A stretch of 64,000 nt of DNA from Deltaproteobacteria bacterium (GTDB lineage: Bacteria > Desulfobacterota > Dissulfuribacteria > Dissulfuribacterales > DYLC01), in contig JAQVIJ010000002.1 of NCBI GenBank assembly GCA_028695735.1, forward strand, positions 145,752 through 209,751, read 5' to 3'. Shown here piece by piece: positions 30,208 to 40,999 of the stretch. The notes beneath the pieces were generated by a model. That model did no database searches and was not told the origin of the DNA. It saw only the letters and a list, made by a program, of their open reading frames with translations. Numbering within the stretch: position 1 is the first letter of the stretch; each line of letters starts with the position of its first letter. The translations under genes were made by a program, and so were the position numbers.

Positions 30208-30909
30208 ATGAAACATAACACCCATATTTTAGGTATCTTTTTGCTTTTGGGTCTTGCAGGGTGCGCTACATCTTCTCCACCCGAGGCCATGCTGAAACCC
30301 ACTGTCCGGGAGATTCCGGTGGTGCAGGCCCCGCCTGCCGAAGGGTCCCTTTTTATTCCCAATCAGGAGAGCAGCCTTTATGGGGATTTCAGGGCCAGAA
30401 ATGTGGGGGATGTGGTCACCATTCTGATTCAGGAAAATCTGAAGGGCTCCAAGGATGTCAGCACCAAGACCTCACGCAACTCGGATATGAATGTGGGGTT
30501 GACTGGTGTGGCGGGTCTTGAATTCGTGGAACAGGTGCAGCCTGGGTATCCGGGCTCCACCATCAATCCCTCCACTGCCATCGGTGGAGGCACCAAGGAC
30601 ACATTCGATGGTTCCGGCAAAACCAGCCGCAATTCCTCTCTGACCGGCACCATCTCCGCCAGGGTGGTTCAGGTCCTGCCGGATGGCAATCTGGTGGTGG
30701 AGGGTACACGGGAACTGAAGATCAACAACGAAACCCAATATCTCATACTTTCAGGCGTGGTCAGGCCCAAGGACCTTTCGCCTGACAATACCATTCCATC
30801 CACGCGCATTGCGGATGCCCGTATGGAGTACACAGGAGGTGGTGTGCTCAGCGAAAAACAGAGCCCAGGCTGGCTGGCTCGTATCCTTGGATCGGTTTCA
30901 CCGTTCTGA
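30208..30909 (+). CDS. flgH: Flagellar L-ring protein FlgH (lipoprotein)
   Basis: Lipobox 'LAGC', 'SLFIPNQESSLYGDFRARNVGDVVTILIQENLKGS', 'LPDGNLVVEGTRELKINNETQYLILSGVVRPKDLSPDNTI'. Confidence 0.95.
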   Translation: MKHNTHILGIFLLLGLAGCATSSPPEAMLKPTVREIPVVQAPPAEGSLFIPNQESSLYGDFRARNVGDVVTILIQENLKGSKDVSTKTSRNSDMNVGLTGVAGLEFVEQVQPGYPGSTINPSTAIGGGTKDTFDGSGKTSRNSSLTGTISARVVQVLPDGNLVVEGTRELKINNETQYLILSGVVRPKDLSPDNTIPSTRIADARMEYTGGGVLSEKQSPGWLARILGSVSPF

Positions 30910-32048
30910 TGAACAGGAATTTTTCTATGATATTCAGGGGATTGGCTGATTTAAGAGGCATTGTATGTGTTTTTTCCCTGCTCCTGTGCCTTCTGGGCGG
31001 CACTTTTCCGGCAATGGCGGCCAGGCTCAAGGACATGGCTGAGGTGCAGGGCATGAGGGCCAATCAGATTTCAGGTTATGGTTTGGTGGTGGGGCTCAAC
31101 GGCACAGGTGACGGCACTCAAGCGGAATTCACCATCAAATCCATTGCCAACATGCTGGAGCGCATGGGGGTCAATGTGGACCCCAAGAATCTGAAGACCA
31201 AAAATGTGGCCGGCGTCATGGTGACGGCGCAGCTTCCGCCCTTTGCCAAGATCGGCCAGAAGGTGGATGTGGTGGTCTCCTCCATGGGGGATGCCAAGAG
31301 CCTTCAGGGAGGCACGCTTCTTCTGGCCCCGCTGAAGGGTGTTGACGGCAAGATATACGCCCTGGCCCAGGGCCCCATAAGCATAGGCGGCTTTGCAGCA
31401 GGCGGGGCAGGGGCTTCCACTCAAAAGAATCATCCCACTGCAGGCCGCATCCCTGCCGGCGCCTCTGTGGAAAGGGAAGTAGGTTTTCCCATAAATGAGA
31501 AAAATGAGGTGGTCATGAGCCTGTTTCATCCGGACTTCACCACAGTTCAGCGGGCGGTGGATGCCATAAACAAAAAAATGGGTGAAATAGCCAGGGCCAA
31601 AGATGCTGAAACCATTGCCATCACCGTGCCTCCCAGCTATCAGAACAATGTGGTCGGGCTCATGGCGGCCATTGAAAATGTGGAATTGTCGCCTGATCAG
31701 AAGGCCCGTGTCATACTTGATGAGAGGACTGGCACCGTGGTCATGGGAGCGGATGTCAGAATCTCCAAGGTGGCCATCGCCCATGGAAATCTGAGCATTC
31801 AGATCAAAGAAAATCCACAGGTCTCACAGCCCCAGCCCTTTAGTCAGGGTGCCACAGCCGTAACACCCCAGACCAGTGTCAATGTGACGGAGCAGGGCGC
31901 CAAACTTCTGGTGCTGGACGCCAACAGCAATATCGGAGAGTTGGTGCGGGCATTGAACGCCATAGGTGTGACACCGCGTGACATGATAGCGATTTTGCAA
32001 TCCTTACGAGCGGCTGGTGCCATTCAGGCGGATGTGGAGGTGATTTAA
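30909..32048 (+). CDS. flgI: Flagellar P-ring protein FlgI
   Basis: 'RLKDMAEVQGMRANQISGYGLVVGLNGTGDGTQAEFTIKSIANMLERMGV', 'KNVAGVMVTAQLPPFAKIGQKVDVVVSSMGDAKSLQGGTLL'. Confidence 0.97.
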   Translation: MNRNFSMIFRGLADLRGIVCVFSLLLCLLGGTFPAMAARLKDMAEVQGMRANQISGYGLVVGLNGTGDGTQAEFTIKSIANMLERMGVNVDPKNLKTKNVAGVMVTAQLPPFAKIGQKVDVVVSSMGDAKSLQGGTLLLAPLKGVDGKIYALAQGPISIGGFAAGGAGASTQKNHPTAGRIPAGASVEREVGFPINEKNEVVMSLFHPDFTTVQRAVDAINKKMGEIARAKDAETIAITVPPSYQNNVVGLMAAIENVELSPDQKARVILDERTGTVVMGADVRISKVAIAHGNLSIQIKENPQVSQPQPFSQGATAVTPQTSVNVTEQGAKLLVLDANSNIGELVRALNAIGVTPRDMIAILQSLRAAGAIQADVEVI

Positions 32049-32368
32049 TGGAAAACGGCATAAAGACTGTAAACCCACTGGATCTCATGCAACAGGGCCA
32101 GGCTGTGCAGGGTAAGTCCCTCAAGGCGGCAAAGGGTGACAAGGAGATGAAAAAGGCCTGCTCCGACTTTGAGGCCATGTTTCTCACCAAGATGCTGGAG
32201 TCCATGCGCAAGACCATTCCCAAAAGCGGGCTCTTGGACGGCGGAAAGCAGGAGGAAATCTATACCTACTTCATGGATGAAAACCTGGCAAAACTTGCCT
32301 CTCAGGGCAAGGGCACAGGGCTTGGACAGTGGCTTTACAAGGAGATGTCAAAGAAAGACCTGAAGTGA
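32048..32368 (+). CDS. flgJ: FlgJ-like rod-binding protein (N-terminal domain only)
   Basis: 'KACSDFEAMFLTKMLESMRKTIPKSGLLDGGKQEEIYTYFMDENLAKLAS'. Confidence 0.88.
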   Translation: MENGIKTVNPLDLMQQGQAVQGKSLKAAKGDKEMKKACSDFEAMFLTKMLESMRKTIPKSGLLDGGKQEEIYTYFMDENLAKLASQGKGTGLGQWLYKEMSKKDLK

Positions 32369-32370
32369 TT

Positions 32371-33777
32371 TTAGCCGCCGCCTAAGGCACGATAGAGCTG
32401 AACACGGGCGGAAAGCAGTTGTCTTCTCACCTGTATCACGGCCATCTGCGCTGCATATTGGTCTCGTTGTGCGTCCAGGACCTCCAGGTGGCTTGCTATC
32501 CCCTGAGTATAGCGCTCTTCCACTGTCTTGAGCCGTTGTGTCTGCACATCCAGAAGCCTTTCTTGTGTTGCCAGGGCCACTGCCAATCGATCGCAGGACA
32601 CCAGGGCATCGGCCACCTCTCGAAAGGCCTGTTGAATGGTCTTTTCGTACTCAGCCACAGCCGTATCCTTTCTGGCCTCTGCCAGCTCCAGATTGGACCG
32701 AAGTCTGCCGGCATTGAAGATGGGTTGAACCAGTTGAGGTGTGAAGCTCCACACACCGCTTCCATTTTCAAAAAGCCCTGAAAGGGAGCGGCTGGCAGTT
32801 CCCAGGCCCAGATTCAGCGTGATATTTGGAAAAAAAGCGGCCCTGGCGGCCCCGATGTTGGCATTTGCGGCCAAAAGCCGCTGTTCCGCTGCCCGTACAT
32901 CAGGTCTGTGCAGCAACACCTCGGAGGGAATGGCCATGTCAAAGGCATCGGTGATGTCCTGGCGTTTAAGGCCCTTGCCGGACGGAAGGTCATCGAGTGG
33001 TGTGCCCCCCAATAAAAGGTTCAGGGCATTTTGTGCCAGGCCGTATTGCTGTTGAAGACGCACTAGTTCAGCCCTTGCAGCCTCCACTGCACCCTGGGCC
33101 TGAAGTATATCCAATTGGCTGGCGGCCCCTGTCTGATACATGAGTTCCACCAGTTCCAGCAGTCGAGAGCGGTTTTCAAGGGTATATTCCGTGAGCTCCA
33201 ACCGCTCATTCAGCTCCTGAATGAGCAGGTATGTATCTGCCACCATGGCGATAAGGGAGGTGCGCAGGGTGTTTTTCGCCTCTTCGGTGGCCAGATATGA
33301 GGCATAGGCGGCTTCCTCCAGGGCACTTACACGGCCCCAGAAGTCCAGCTCAAAGCCGGAGAGATTCAGGCCTATGTCTTGGCGGTGAGTGGTGATATCC
33401 TTGCCGAACAGGGTCAGGTCCTTGGGGGTTCTGGCGGATGTAGAAGAGGCAACAAGGTTCACTGTGGGCAGGCGGTCCGCATATACCACTCCATAAACCG
33501 CCATGGCCTCACGCACACGGGCAGTGGCTATGTGCATGTCCTGATTGTTTTTCAGGGCAAATTCCGTCAATTTTTTGAGGCGCTCGTCTGTAAAGAATTG
33601 ATGCCAGGCCAATTCGTGTGCCTTGGGCAGGACCTGGCCATTTGCAGGTTCATAGGGAGGAATGGGCCATTCCTGCGGCACTGCTGCCTTGGGCCGCTCA
33701 AAGGCGGGAATCATGGAGCAGCCACACAGGGCTGTGAGCATGCAACACAAAAAGATACTAAAAAGACCCCTTCGCAT
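32371..33777 (-). CDS. RND efflux outer membrane lipoprotein (NodT/OprM family)
   Basis: 'LCGCSMIPAFERP', 'FFPNITLNLGLGTASRSLSGLF', 'WSFTPQLVQPIFNAGRLRSNLELAEARKDTAVAEYEKTIQQAFREVADAL'. Confidence 0.93.
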   Translation of the reverse strand: MRRGLFSIFLCCMLTALCGCSMIPAFERPKAAVPQEWPIPPYEPANGQVLPKAHELAWHQFFTDERLKKLTEFALKNNQDMHIATARVREAMAVYGVVYADRLPTVNLVASSTSARTPKDLTLFGKDITTHRQDIGLNLSGFELDFWGRVSALEEAAYASYLATEEAKNTLRTSLIAMVADTYLLIQELNERLELTEYTLENRSRLLELVELMYQTGAASQLDILQAQGAVEAARAELVRLQQQYGLAQNALNLLLGGTPLDDLPSGKGLKRQDITDAFDMAIPSEVLLHRPDVRAAEQRLLAANANIGAARAAFFPNITLNLGLGTASRSLSGLFENGSGVWSFTPQLVQPIFNAGRLRSNLELAEARKDTAVAEYEKTIQQAFREVADALVSCDRLAVALATQERLLDVQTQRLKTVEERYTQGIASHLEVLDAQRDQYAAQMAVIQVRRQLLSARVQLYRALGGG

Positions 33778-33781
33778 TGCC

Positions 33782-34417
33782 TCAATCCACTTTATAACTG
33801 CGCAAGAAGGTGTCTATGACCTTGGAGATTCGTTCTTTTATGGCCTTTGGGCTGGGGGCTGGCATGCCCATGAGGCGGCGGTGGTGCTCGGGCGCCATCA
33901 GCATGCCTATTAGAATCTCTGCTGCAAAGAGTGGGTCATCCTTTCGAATCAGGCCCTTTTCCATCTTGGTTTCCAGAAACTCGGCCAGCCTTTTTGCCAT
34001 AAATATGGAGCCTTTTTCAAGAAAACCTGCTGCCAGTTCAGGGAATTTGTCCCTGCTGCCTATTAGAATGCGATAAAGCCCCAGACCTGCTTCAGAAAAG
34101 ACCTTTTCTCGAAAGCTGAAGGCAAAGGCCAGCAGGGTGGAATGCAGATCGCTGTTTTCTGGTTTGAGGGTCACCAGAATGTTGTCGGATAGGATGTGCA
34201 CCACCTCCACAAAGAGCTCTTCCTTGTCTTTGAAGTGGTTGTAGAAGGTCTGCCTGGCCACTCCGGCCCTGTCAGTGATGTCTTCCACACTGGCGCCATA
34301 GCCCTGTTCTATAAATATCTCTGTGGCGGCCTTTAATATCTTGTTTTTGCTGTTGTTGGGTGAGAGCTTGGTTTTCATGTCTGATGCCCCTATGTCGAAT
34401 GGAATTTGACTATACAA
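33782..34417 (-). CDS. TetR/AcrR family transcriptional regulator
   Basis: 'KNKILKAATEIFIEQGYGASVEDITDRAGVARQTFYNHFKDKEELFVEVV'. Confidence 0.93.
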   Translation of the reverse strand: MYSQIPFDIGASDMKTKLSPNNSKNKILKAATEIFIEQGYGASVEDITDRAGVARQTFYNHFKDKEELFVEVVHILSDNILVTLKPENSDLHSTLLAFAFSFREKVFSEAGLGLYRILIGSRDKFPELAAGFLEKGSIFMAKRLAEFLETKMEKGLIRKDDPLFAAEILIGMLMAPEHHRRLMGMPAPSPKAIKERISKVIDTFLRSYKVD

Positions 34418-34622
34418 TCTACTGCCATTTTGTCATATGTCAATAACCTGTTCAAGCCCCACGCACAGCAGATGTTTTTCACAATCTTTCCCTTTTTGAG
34501 CTTTTTCGGGATGACAAAAAATAGGGCTGGTGAAGCAGATAGTTTCTTGACTCTAAAGATAGTTAGGAGTAACTATTGCAAAATTAGACTTGCCATTCCA
34601 TCAGCATTCCAGGTGACCGGTT

Positions 34623-36953
34623 ATGCCTTTTGAAAAGCTACTTCCTCTTTTGAGCGCCGATGCCGTTTTACAGGTATTGACGCTGAGCATGCATGAGATA
34701 TACATCTTCGATGCAGAAGGCCTGAAATTTTTGTTCGTCAATCAAGGCGCATGTGAAAACCTCCACTATACCATGGAGGAATTGTATAACCTTACGCCCT
34801 ATGATATCAAGCCGGAATACACGAAGGAGTCCTTTATGGCCCTTGTGCAGCCTCTGCTAAAGGGCGAGAAGAGACAATTAACCTTTGAGACAGTTCATAA
34901 AAGAAAGGATGGGACCACATATCCTGTAAAAATCAATCTCCAGCTCATTCAGGCAGATGGACAAAGCGTATTTCTTGCCATAATAGAAGACATCACCGAA
35001 CGAAAGAAGGCAGAGGCAGCGCTTCAAAGACAATATGAACTGAACAAAAAACTGCTTGACGCCATTCCTCATCCCATGTGGCTTATTACAAGGGAACGAC
35101 GAATAATCGCTCAAAATCAGGCGGCGGAAAGAATGGGCACTCAACCAAGCGGTTTCTGTTGGGAAAAAATCCATAATATGAATACCATTTCCGAGGAACA
35201 GCGCAGCCATTACTTAAAGACAGGCGTTCCGGCCCCTGGTACCAAGTGCTATTTCTGTAGGGCGGATGAGGCATTGAATGCGCAACAGACCATTAACACG
35301 GAGATTGAATACAACGGTGGATTTTACGATGTTTGGTGGATTCCCATAGACGAGAACACCTACCTCCATTATGCCGTTGATCTCACCGAGCAGAAGGACA
35401 AGGAAAGGCGTCTGAGACAGAGCGAGGCCTCATATCGGCATTTGGCAGAGGAATTTCAGGCCCTGCTCAATGCCATTCCCGACATGATCACCTTTCAAAC
35501 TCCGGACATGAAGGTCCTTTGGGCCAATGAAAATACGCTCAAGGCCCTTAATTTGGGCATGGCCGAGCTGACAGGCCGAAATTGTTATGAAATCTGGCAT
35601 GGCCGCAGCACACCCTGTGAAAAATGCCCCTTGCTGACGCAGCAGGCCGCAGAAGGTCCTGTAATCAGCACTATCACTCTGCCCACAGGTCAGATTTTGG
35701 AGTTAAGAAGCGTGCCCTTCTATTCAAATGGCGTGTTAATGGGCACCATTGATATCAGAAGGGATGTCACAGGGCATAAAAGAATGGAAAGACAGCTTTT
35801 GCATGCACAAAAGATGGAGACCATCGGCACGCTGGCAGGCGGTATTGCCCATGACTTCAATAACATTCTGACCGCCATCGTGGGTTTTGGCCAGCTCGCC
35901 CTGATGCGCCTGAACCCTGATGACATAACTCGCAGGTATATTCAAAATATCCTGAATGCAGCAGACAGGGCAGCAACCCTTACCAAGGGGCTTCTCACCT
36001 TCAGCAGGCAGCAATCAGGCGACAAGCGGCCTGTTAAGCTCAACCAGGCTGTTCAAAACATGGAAAAGCTGCTGCGCAAGACTATACGGGAGGACATCAC
36101 ACTACAGCTCATCTGCTCCTCAAAAGAGCTGCTCGTGTCAGCGGAGCCTGTGCAATTGGATCAGGTGCTCATGAATCTGGTGGTAAATGCCAGGGATGCC
36201 ATGCCTCAGGGTGGCACCCTGACCATCGCCACTGACGATGTGGAGATGACTCAAGGCTTCATAGAGCGGCATGGCTATGGAAAAGAGGGGCATTACGCAC
36301 GCATTACGGTCAGGGATACGGGTATTGGTATGGATAAGGCCACCCTGGAACATATCTTTGAACCGTTTTTCACCACAAAGGAGGTGGGTAAGGGCACAGG
36401 ACTGGGGCTTTCCATCGTCTATGGCATAGTAAAGGACCACGATGGCTATATCAGTTGCGAAAGCGAGCCTGGAAAGGGCACGACCTTTGAGATATATCTG
36501 CCCATATTGAAGGAAGACAAGGCCGCTGAAGGTCTTGAGCATGGCCATGTTGCAGAATCAAGGCCTTCAGCCGTTTCAGGGACAGGCACCATTTTGTTTG
36601 CCGAAGACAACGACACAGTGCGAGATTCCATAGCACAGATTCTGCGCTCGGCGGGCTATTCGGTCATAGAGGCTGTAAACGGGGCAGATGCCCTGCAAAG
36701 GTTTCGAGAAAATGCCTCGCAAATAGACCTGCTGCTCACGGACATCCTCATGCCTGAAATGAACGGCACTGAGCTATATGAGGCCATAAAGGCCATTCAG
36801 CCGTCCATCAAGACCATTTTCATGACAGGATACGCCCCTGATGAGCTTGCCACCAGGCTACCGGTGAATAGTCAGACACAGATACTCTATAAGCCCATAC
36901 AACCACTGGAGTTATTGCAGCAGGTGAAGGCGATTTTGGTGGATTCAGAGTGA
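34623..36953 (+). CDS. PAS-domain hybrid histidine kinase with C-terminal receiver
   Basis: PAS repeats, '[26 protein letters not shown]', '[37 protein letters not shown]', '[21 protein letters not shown]'. Confidence 0.95.
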   Translation: MPFEKLLPLLSADAVLQVLTLSMHEIYIFDAEGLKFLFVNQGACENLHYTMEELYNLTPYDIKPEYTKESFMALVQPLLKGEKRQLTFETVHKRKDGTTYPVKINLQLIQADGQSVFLAIIEDITERKKAEAALQRQYELNKKLLDAIPHPMWLITRERRIIAQNQAAERMGTQPSGFCWEKIHNMNTISEEQRSHYLKTGVPAPGTKCYFCRADEALNAQQTINTEIEYNGGFYDVWWIPIDENTYLHYAVDLTEQKDKERRLRQSEASYRHLAEEFQALLNAIPDMITFQTPDMKVLWANENTLKALNLGMAELTGRNCYEIWHGRSTPCEKCPLLTQQAAEGPVISTITLPTGQILELRSVPFYSNGVLMGTIDIRRDVTGHKRMERQLLHAQKMETIGTLAGGIAHDFNNILTAIVGFGQLALMRLNPDDITRRYIQNILNAADRAATLTKGLLTFSRQQSGDKRPVKLNQAVQNMEKLLRKTIREDITLQLICSSKELLVSAEPVQLDQVLMNLVVNARDAMPQGGTLTIATDDVEMTQGFIERHGYGKEGHYARITVRDTGIGMDKATLEHIFEPFFTTKEVGKGTGLGLSIVYGIVKDHDGYISCESEPGKGTTFEIYLPILKEDKAAEGLEHGHVAESRPSAVSGTGTILFAEDNDTVRDSIAQILRSAGYSVIEAVNGADALQRFRENASQIDLLLTDILMPEMNGTELYEAIKAIQPSIKTIFMTGYAPDELATRLPVNSQTQILYKPIQPLELLQQVKAILVDSE

Positions 36954-38056
36954 ATAAAATTAAAAAGGTGAGTGCCATGAGACAGATTGTACTCGCAGTG
37001 GATGATGACAGGCTGGTGCTTCAGGCTGTTGCGGCCATGCTCGACGCATTTGACATTTCAGTCGTAATAGCACAGAACGGCCAAGAGGCCTTAAAGATTC
37101 TCACCACACAGAAAATAGACTGCGTGTTAAGCGATATCAGAATGCCTGAAATGGATGGCCTGGAACTCTTGGCGGCTATAAGGGAACGGGGTATTCAGGT
37201 ACCTGTCATACTCATGACCGCCTATGCTGACTTAGATACGGCTGTTACTGCCATTCGGCAGGGTGCCTTTGACTTCATCATCAAGCCGTTTCAGCCTGAT
37301 TATCTGGTCATTTGCATTCGAAAGGCCCTGCATTACAGGCGCATGGCGGAATTGGAGGCCCACTACAAAGAGGAACTGGAACAAAAGGTAGCTGACAAGA
37401 CAGCGCAATTAAAGGCCCTGAGCCAGGAACTGATTTACCGGCTGACAACGGTGTCTGAATACAGGGATACGGATACAGGTGAGCATATATCCCGTATCGG
37501 TCTTTATTCGGTTGCCTTGGCCGAGGCCCTGTTCATGCCGCCCGAATACATTGAAACCATAGGCCTGGCCGCGCCCCTGCACGACATAGGCAAGGTGGCT
37601 ATTCCTGACTCCATGCTTTTGAAGCAAGGGCCGTTGACTCAGGAAGAGTGGGTTGTTATGAAGCAGCATACGATTCGAGGCGCTTCAATGCTTGCAGGCT
37701 CGCTTCAACCCATGATTCAAATGGCGGAACGCATTGCCCGCACACATCACGAGCGTTGGGACGGCACAGGTTATCCCAACGGCCTGAAGGGAGAAGAGAT
37801 ACCTCTTGAAGGTCGCATAGTGATGCTGGCGGACATCTACGACGCCTTGCGAGCCAAAAGGCCATACAAGGCTGAAATATGTCATAAGGAGGCTGTTCGA
37901 ATCATTCTGGAGGGGGATGGCCGTACAAAACCTGAACACTTTGATCCGCATCTACTGGATATTTTTCAGCGGATAGAGCACAAATTCGATAGAATCATGG
38001 ATGTGCATGTAAAAATTGCATACTTGAGTCCGCCTGACACCTGCAAGACGGCTTGA
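36950..38056 (+). CDS. Response regulator with HD-GYP output domain
   Basis: '[20 protein letters not shown]', '[21 protein letters not shown]', '[24 protein letters not shown]', '[42 protein letters not shown]'. Confidence 0.95.
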   Translation: MNKIKKVSAMRQIVLAVDDDRLVLQAVAAMLDAFDISVVIAQNGQEALKILTTQKIDCVLSDIRMPEMDGLELLAAIRERGIQVPVILMTAYADLDTAVTAIRQGAFDFIIKPFQPDYLVICIRKALHYRRMAELEAHYKEELEQKVADKTAQLKALSQELIYRLTTVSEYRDTDTGEHISRIGLYSVALAEALFMPPEYIETIGLAAPLHDIGKVAIPDSMLLKQGPLTQEEWVVMKQHTIRGASMLAGSLQPMIQMAERIARTHHERWDGTGYPNGLKGEEIPLEGRIVMLADIYDALRAKRPYKAEICHKEAVRIILEGDGRTKPEHFDPHLLDIFQRIEHKFDRIMDVHVKIAYLSPPDTCKTA

Positions 38057-38208
38057 TGTCTGGGCGTATCTCCCTCCCTGACAAGGGGAGGCCGGGTAGG
38101 GGTGGAGGTTCCCTTTATGGTTTATTTTTTAAGGAATCTGCATATTGAATGGCAGCAAGAGGGGGCTTGCATATTTGGCGATGGCTGTGTAATATCCTCT
38201 TCCACAGC

Positions 38209-38285
38209 GCGGCCGTAGCTCAGTTGGATAGAGCGCCGGACTACGAATCCGTAGGTCGGGGGTTCGAATCCCTCCGGCCGCGCCA
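38209..38285 (+). tRNA. tRNA-Arg(ACG), CCA encoded
   Basis: GCGGCCGTAGCTCAGTTGGATAGAGCGCCGGACTACGAATCCGTAGGTCGGGGGTTCGAATCCCTCCGGCCGCGCCA; anticodon loop CTACGAA. Confidence 0.96.
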
Positions 38286-38311
38286 AATAAATTCAATAGG
38301 TTAAATCGAAT

Positions 38312-38351
38312 AAAACGGTCATTTATTAAAAAATAAAATGGCCGTTTTTAT
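38312..38351 (+). terminator. Intrinsic terminator downstream of tRNA-Arg
   Basis: AAAACGGTCATTTATT ... AATAAAATGGCCGTTTTTA stem followed by T-rich run. Confidence 0.65.
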
Positions 38352-38480
38352 TTTGTAACATATTTTCCCAGAAGCTCCCTTCTTGCCAATTCCTTGACGC
38401 CATCAAAAACATTGGCTGGCACCTCGTGGAATGCTCCTGGAGAATGGCAATTGCCGCCTCCGCTTCCTCAAAGGTCTTGT
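38348..38480 (-). pseudogene. Decayed gene remnant: two overlapping-frame pieces 'YKTFEEAEAAIAILQEHS' and 'GAFHEVPANVFDGVKELARRELLGKYVTK*'
   Basis: Manual minus-strand translation; protein-like sequence switches frame near 38435. Confidence 0.4.
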
Positions 38481-38675
38481 ATTACCGCCGTAACTGCCCC
38501 TACAAGCGGAACGTGTCCATGGGAATGAGACAGCTTTTTGACAAGGTGAAGATGTCTCACTTATTGGTACAGAGGCCTTCCCTAAAATACCGCCTGCCCG
38601 ATAAACTTTACTACAAGTCTGTGTAAATCAAAAGTTAAACTTGCTTTTTACACAAATTGGCAGTACAGTAATGCC

Positions 38676-39857
38676 ATGATTGCACGTGACATCACCGAAG
38701 AACTGTTGCGCTCCGCCGCCGAGTACCCTGTGGTGACCATTCTTGGCCCTCGTCAGGCAGGCAAGACCACCCTGGCCAGCATGGCCTTTCCATCCGTACC
38801 GTATTTTTCACTTGAGGACCCGGATGTGCGCATGGCGGCTGAGGCCGATTCGCGAGGGTTTCTTGCACGGATGGAAAACGGCGGTATCCTGGACGAGATA
38901 CAACGGCTTCCTGTCCTGCTTTCCTATATTCAAGGTATAGTGGACAAGACCAAGAAACACGGGCAGTTCATTTTGACTGGAAGCCATCAGCCGTTACTGT
39001 ATGAGGCAATCAGCCAGTCGCTGGCAGGCCGTATGGCCATGCTGGCCCTATGGCCGTTTTCCCTTCATGAAATTCGTCATTACAATTTGCCAAGTGACCC
39101 CTTCGATTTAATCTGTAAGGGGTTTTTCCCCAGACTGCATGAAGAGGGCTTGGAGCCGCGCCGGTTTTTCAATAGCTACTTGCAGACCTATGTCGAGAGG
39201 GATGTACGTAGTTTGATTCAGTTGCGCGATCTATCGCTGTTTCAGAGGTTTCTGACCTTGTTGGCTGGCCGTGTGGGACAGGTTGTCAATCTCGCCTCGC
39301 TGGGAAACGATGTGGGCGCCTCTGCCACGACCATCAGAAACTGGCTCTCGGTGCTGAAGGCCTCCTATGTTGTCTTTGAACTACCCCCCTTTTTTACAAA
39401 TGTGCAAAAGCGGGTGATTAAGTCGTCCAAGATATACTTTACCGATGTGGGGCTTGCCGCCTTTCTGCTCGGCATTCACACGGCTGAACAGGCCTCGCGA
39501 GACCCTCTGCGAGGAAACCTTTACGAAAACCTTGTCATAGTGGACATCATGAAAAGCGCTTTGAACCGTGGAATCAGGCCGGAGGTCTATTTCTTGCGGG
39601 ACTCCCATGGTAATGAGATTGACCTGCTCATTCGAGAAAAGGGTATGCTCACACCCGTTGAGATCAAGTCCGCAGCGACCTTCTCCACAACCTTCCTCAA
39701 GGGACTGAAGTGGTTTCATACATTAGGGGTCAAGCAAACCCTGCCTGGCGCGGTTCTTTATAATGGCGAGCAGTCTTTTGACATTCATGGCATTCGTGTT
39801 CTTAATCCAATTCATGCCGAGGATATCTGGGGAACGCTCACATTCACCCGCCTTTAG
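38676..39857 (+). CDS. AAA ATPase with DUF4143 C-terminal domain
   Basis: 'VVTILGPRQAGKTTLASMAFPSVPYFSLEDPDVRMAAEADSRGFLARM..GGILDEIQRLPVLLSYIQGIVD', 'ILTGSHQPLLYEAISQSLAGRMAMLALWPFS', 'NLYENLVIVDIMKSALNRG..PEVYFLRDSHGNEIDLLI'. Confidence 0.93.
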   Translation: MIARDITEELLRSAAEYPVVTILGPRQAGKTTLASMAFPSVPYFSLEDPDVRMAAEADSRGFLARMENGGILDEIQRLPVLLSYIQGIVDKTKKHGQFILTGSHQPLLYEAISQSLAGRMAMLALWPFSLHEIRHYNLPSDPFDLICKGFFPRLHEEGLEPRRFFNSYLQTYVERDVRSLIQLRDLSLFQRFLTLLAGRVGQVVNLASLGNDVGASATTIRNWLSVLKASYVVFELPPFFTNVQKRVIKSSKIYFTDVGLAAFLLGIHTAEQASRDPLRGNLYENLVIVDIMKSALNRGIRPEVYFLRDSHGNEIDLLIREKGMLTPVEIKSAATFSTTFLKGLKWFHTLGVKQTLPGAVLYNGEQSFDIHGIRVLNPIHAEDIWGTLTFTRL

Positions 39858-40064
39858 GCGTTGAGGCGCAGGTTAAAAGCTAAATGCTGTAGATTGGGCG
39901 CCTGAGACTGACAATAAACTCTGATCTGTTTTTTTTAATGGTGAGCCAGATTTTAACCAATTGTCCAGTTTTTGGGGGTCAACTGTATTTTTTATTGCTT
40001 TTTTGCGGATTTTTTATTAGTGCAATAAAAATATTGGGAAAAAGGGGGGAGATAATACAGGGCG

Positions 40065-40997
40065 ATGAAAATAGGTAGATATGATTTTTCCATCACAGCA
40101 CACACACGCATTTGTTTGGGACAGCAACCATTTACCTTTGTATTAAGGAGCGGTTTGGGCAATGTGCTTAAAAAGCTCACCTGTGTGTTAAAAAATACCA
40201 ATTGTAATAGCTGCATACTCAAAAACAGCTGTATCTATGCCCTATGCTTCGAATCTATACCAACAATGGCTGGGGCACCTGATGGCTTAACCGAACTACC
40301 CAAACCTTATATTTTTTCTATGCATTCATTGTCTAACGAAGATATTGAAGAAGGTCAAACTATAAATTTCTCTATCAAATTTTTTGGTGAGGCCAATAGA
40401 TATCTACCATATTTTGTGCATTCAATAATAAAATTAGGTGAGATAGGTATAGGCAAAAAGATAGGTTCCAGAAGAGGTCAATTTAAGCTTGATAAGGTTA
40501 TATGCGGTGACAATTTATTATTTGATAAAACAGGCACACTTAAACCTATTACAAATTTACCTGAAATATCCTTGACATATTCACATCCTCAGAGCCAAAA
40601 AATTAATAAATTAACCATCAAGTATCTTACACCAATTCGCATAAAAGAACACAATCGCTTAACTGATGAGTTGCCTTTTTTTACATTATTTAATGCTATA
40701 TTTCGCAGAATAGCGGCATTGGAATTTAGTTATGGCGAAAATAATATAATTCATGATAATGAACTATGTGAAAAGGCAAGACTTATTACAATTAGTGATG
40801 CAACACTTTTATGGAAAGACTTTGATCGCTATTCAGGCAGACAAAAGACTACCATGAAATTAGGGGGTTTGGTAGGTTATGCAACATATCAAGGAAATGA
40901 CTTACAGGACTTTTTGCCTTTTCTGAATTATGTAGAACAGGTACATGTTGGTAAACAAACGGTCTTTGGTTTTGGTAAAATAGAGGTGCTTGTATAA
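40065..40997 (+). CDS. cas6: CRISPR-associated Cas6-family pre-crRNA endoribonuclease
   Basis: N-terminal Cys cluster 'TNCNSCILKNSCIYALCFE', 'IGIGKKIGSRRGQFKLDKV', C-terminal 'GLVGYATYQGNDLQDFLPFLNYVEQVHVGKQTVFGFGKIEV' Gly-rich loop; first gene of cas locus. Confidence 0.88.
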   Translation: MKIGRYDFSITAHTRICLGQQPFTFVLRSGLGNVLKKLTCVLKNTNCNSCILKNSCIYALCFESIPTMAGAPDGLTELPKPYIFSMHSLSNEDIEEGQTINFSIKFFGEANRYLPYFVHSIIKLGEIGIGKKIGSRRGQFKLDKVICGDNLLFDKTGTLKPITNLPEISLTYSHPQSQKINKLTIKYLTPIRIKEHNRLTDELPFFTLFNAIFRRIAALEFSYGENNIIHDNELCEKARLITISDATLLWKDFDRYSGRQKTTMKLGGLVGYATYQGNDLQDFLPFLNYVEQVHVGKQTVFGFGKIEVLV

Positions 40998-40999
40998 AT

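Noticed and set aside
38426-38626. 66-aa plus-strand ORF after tRNA-Arg
   Set aside because: No recognisable domain; the minus strand gives better protein-like remnants.
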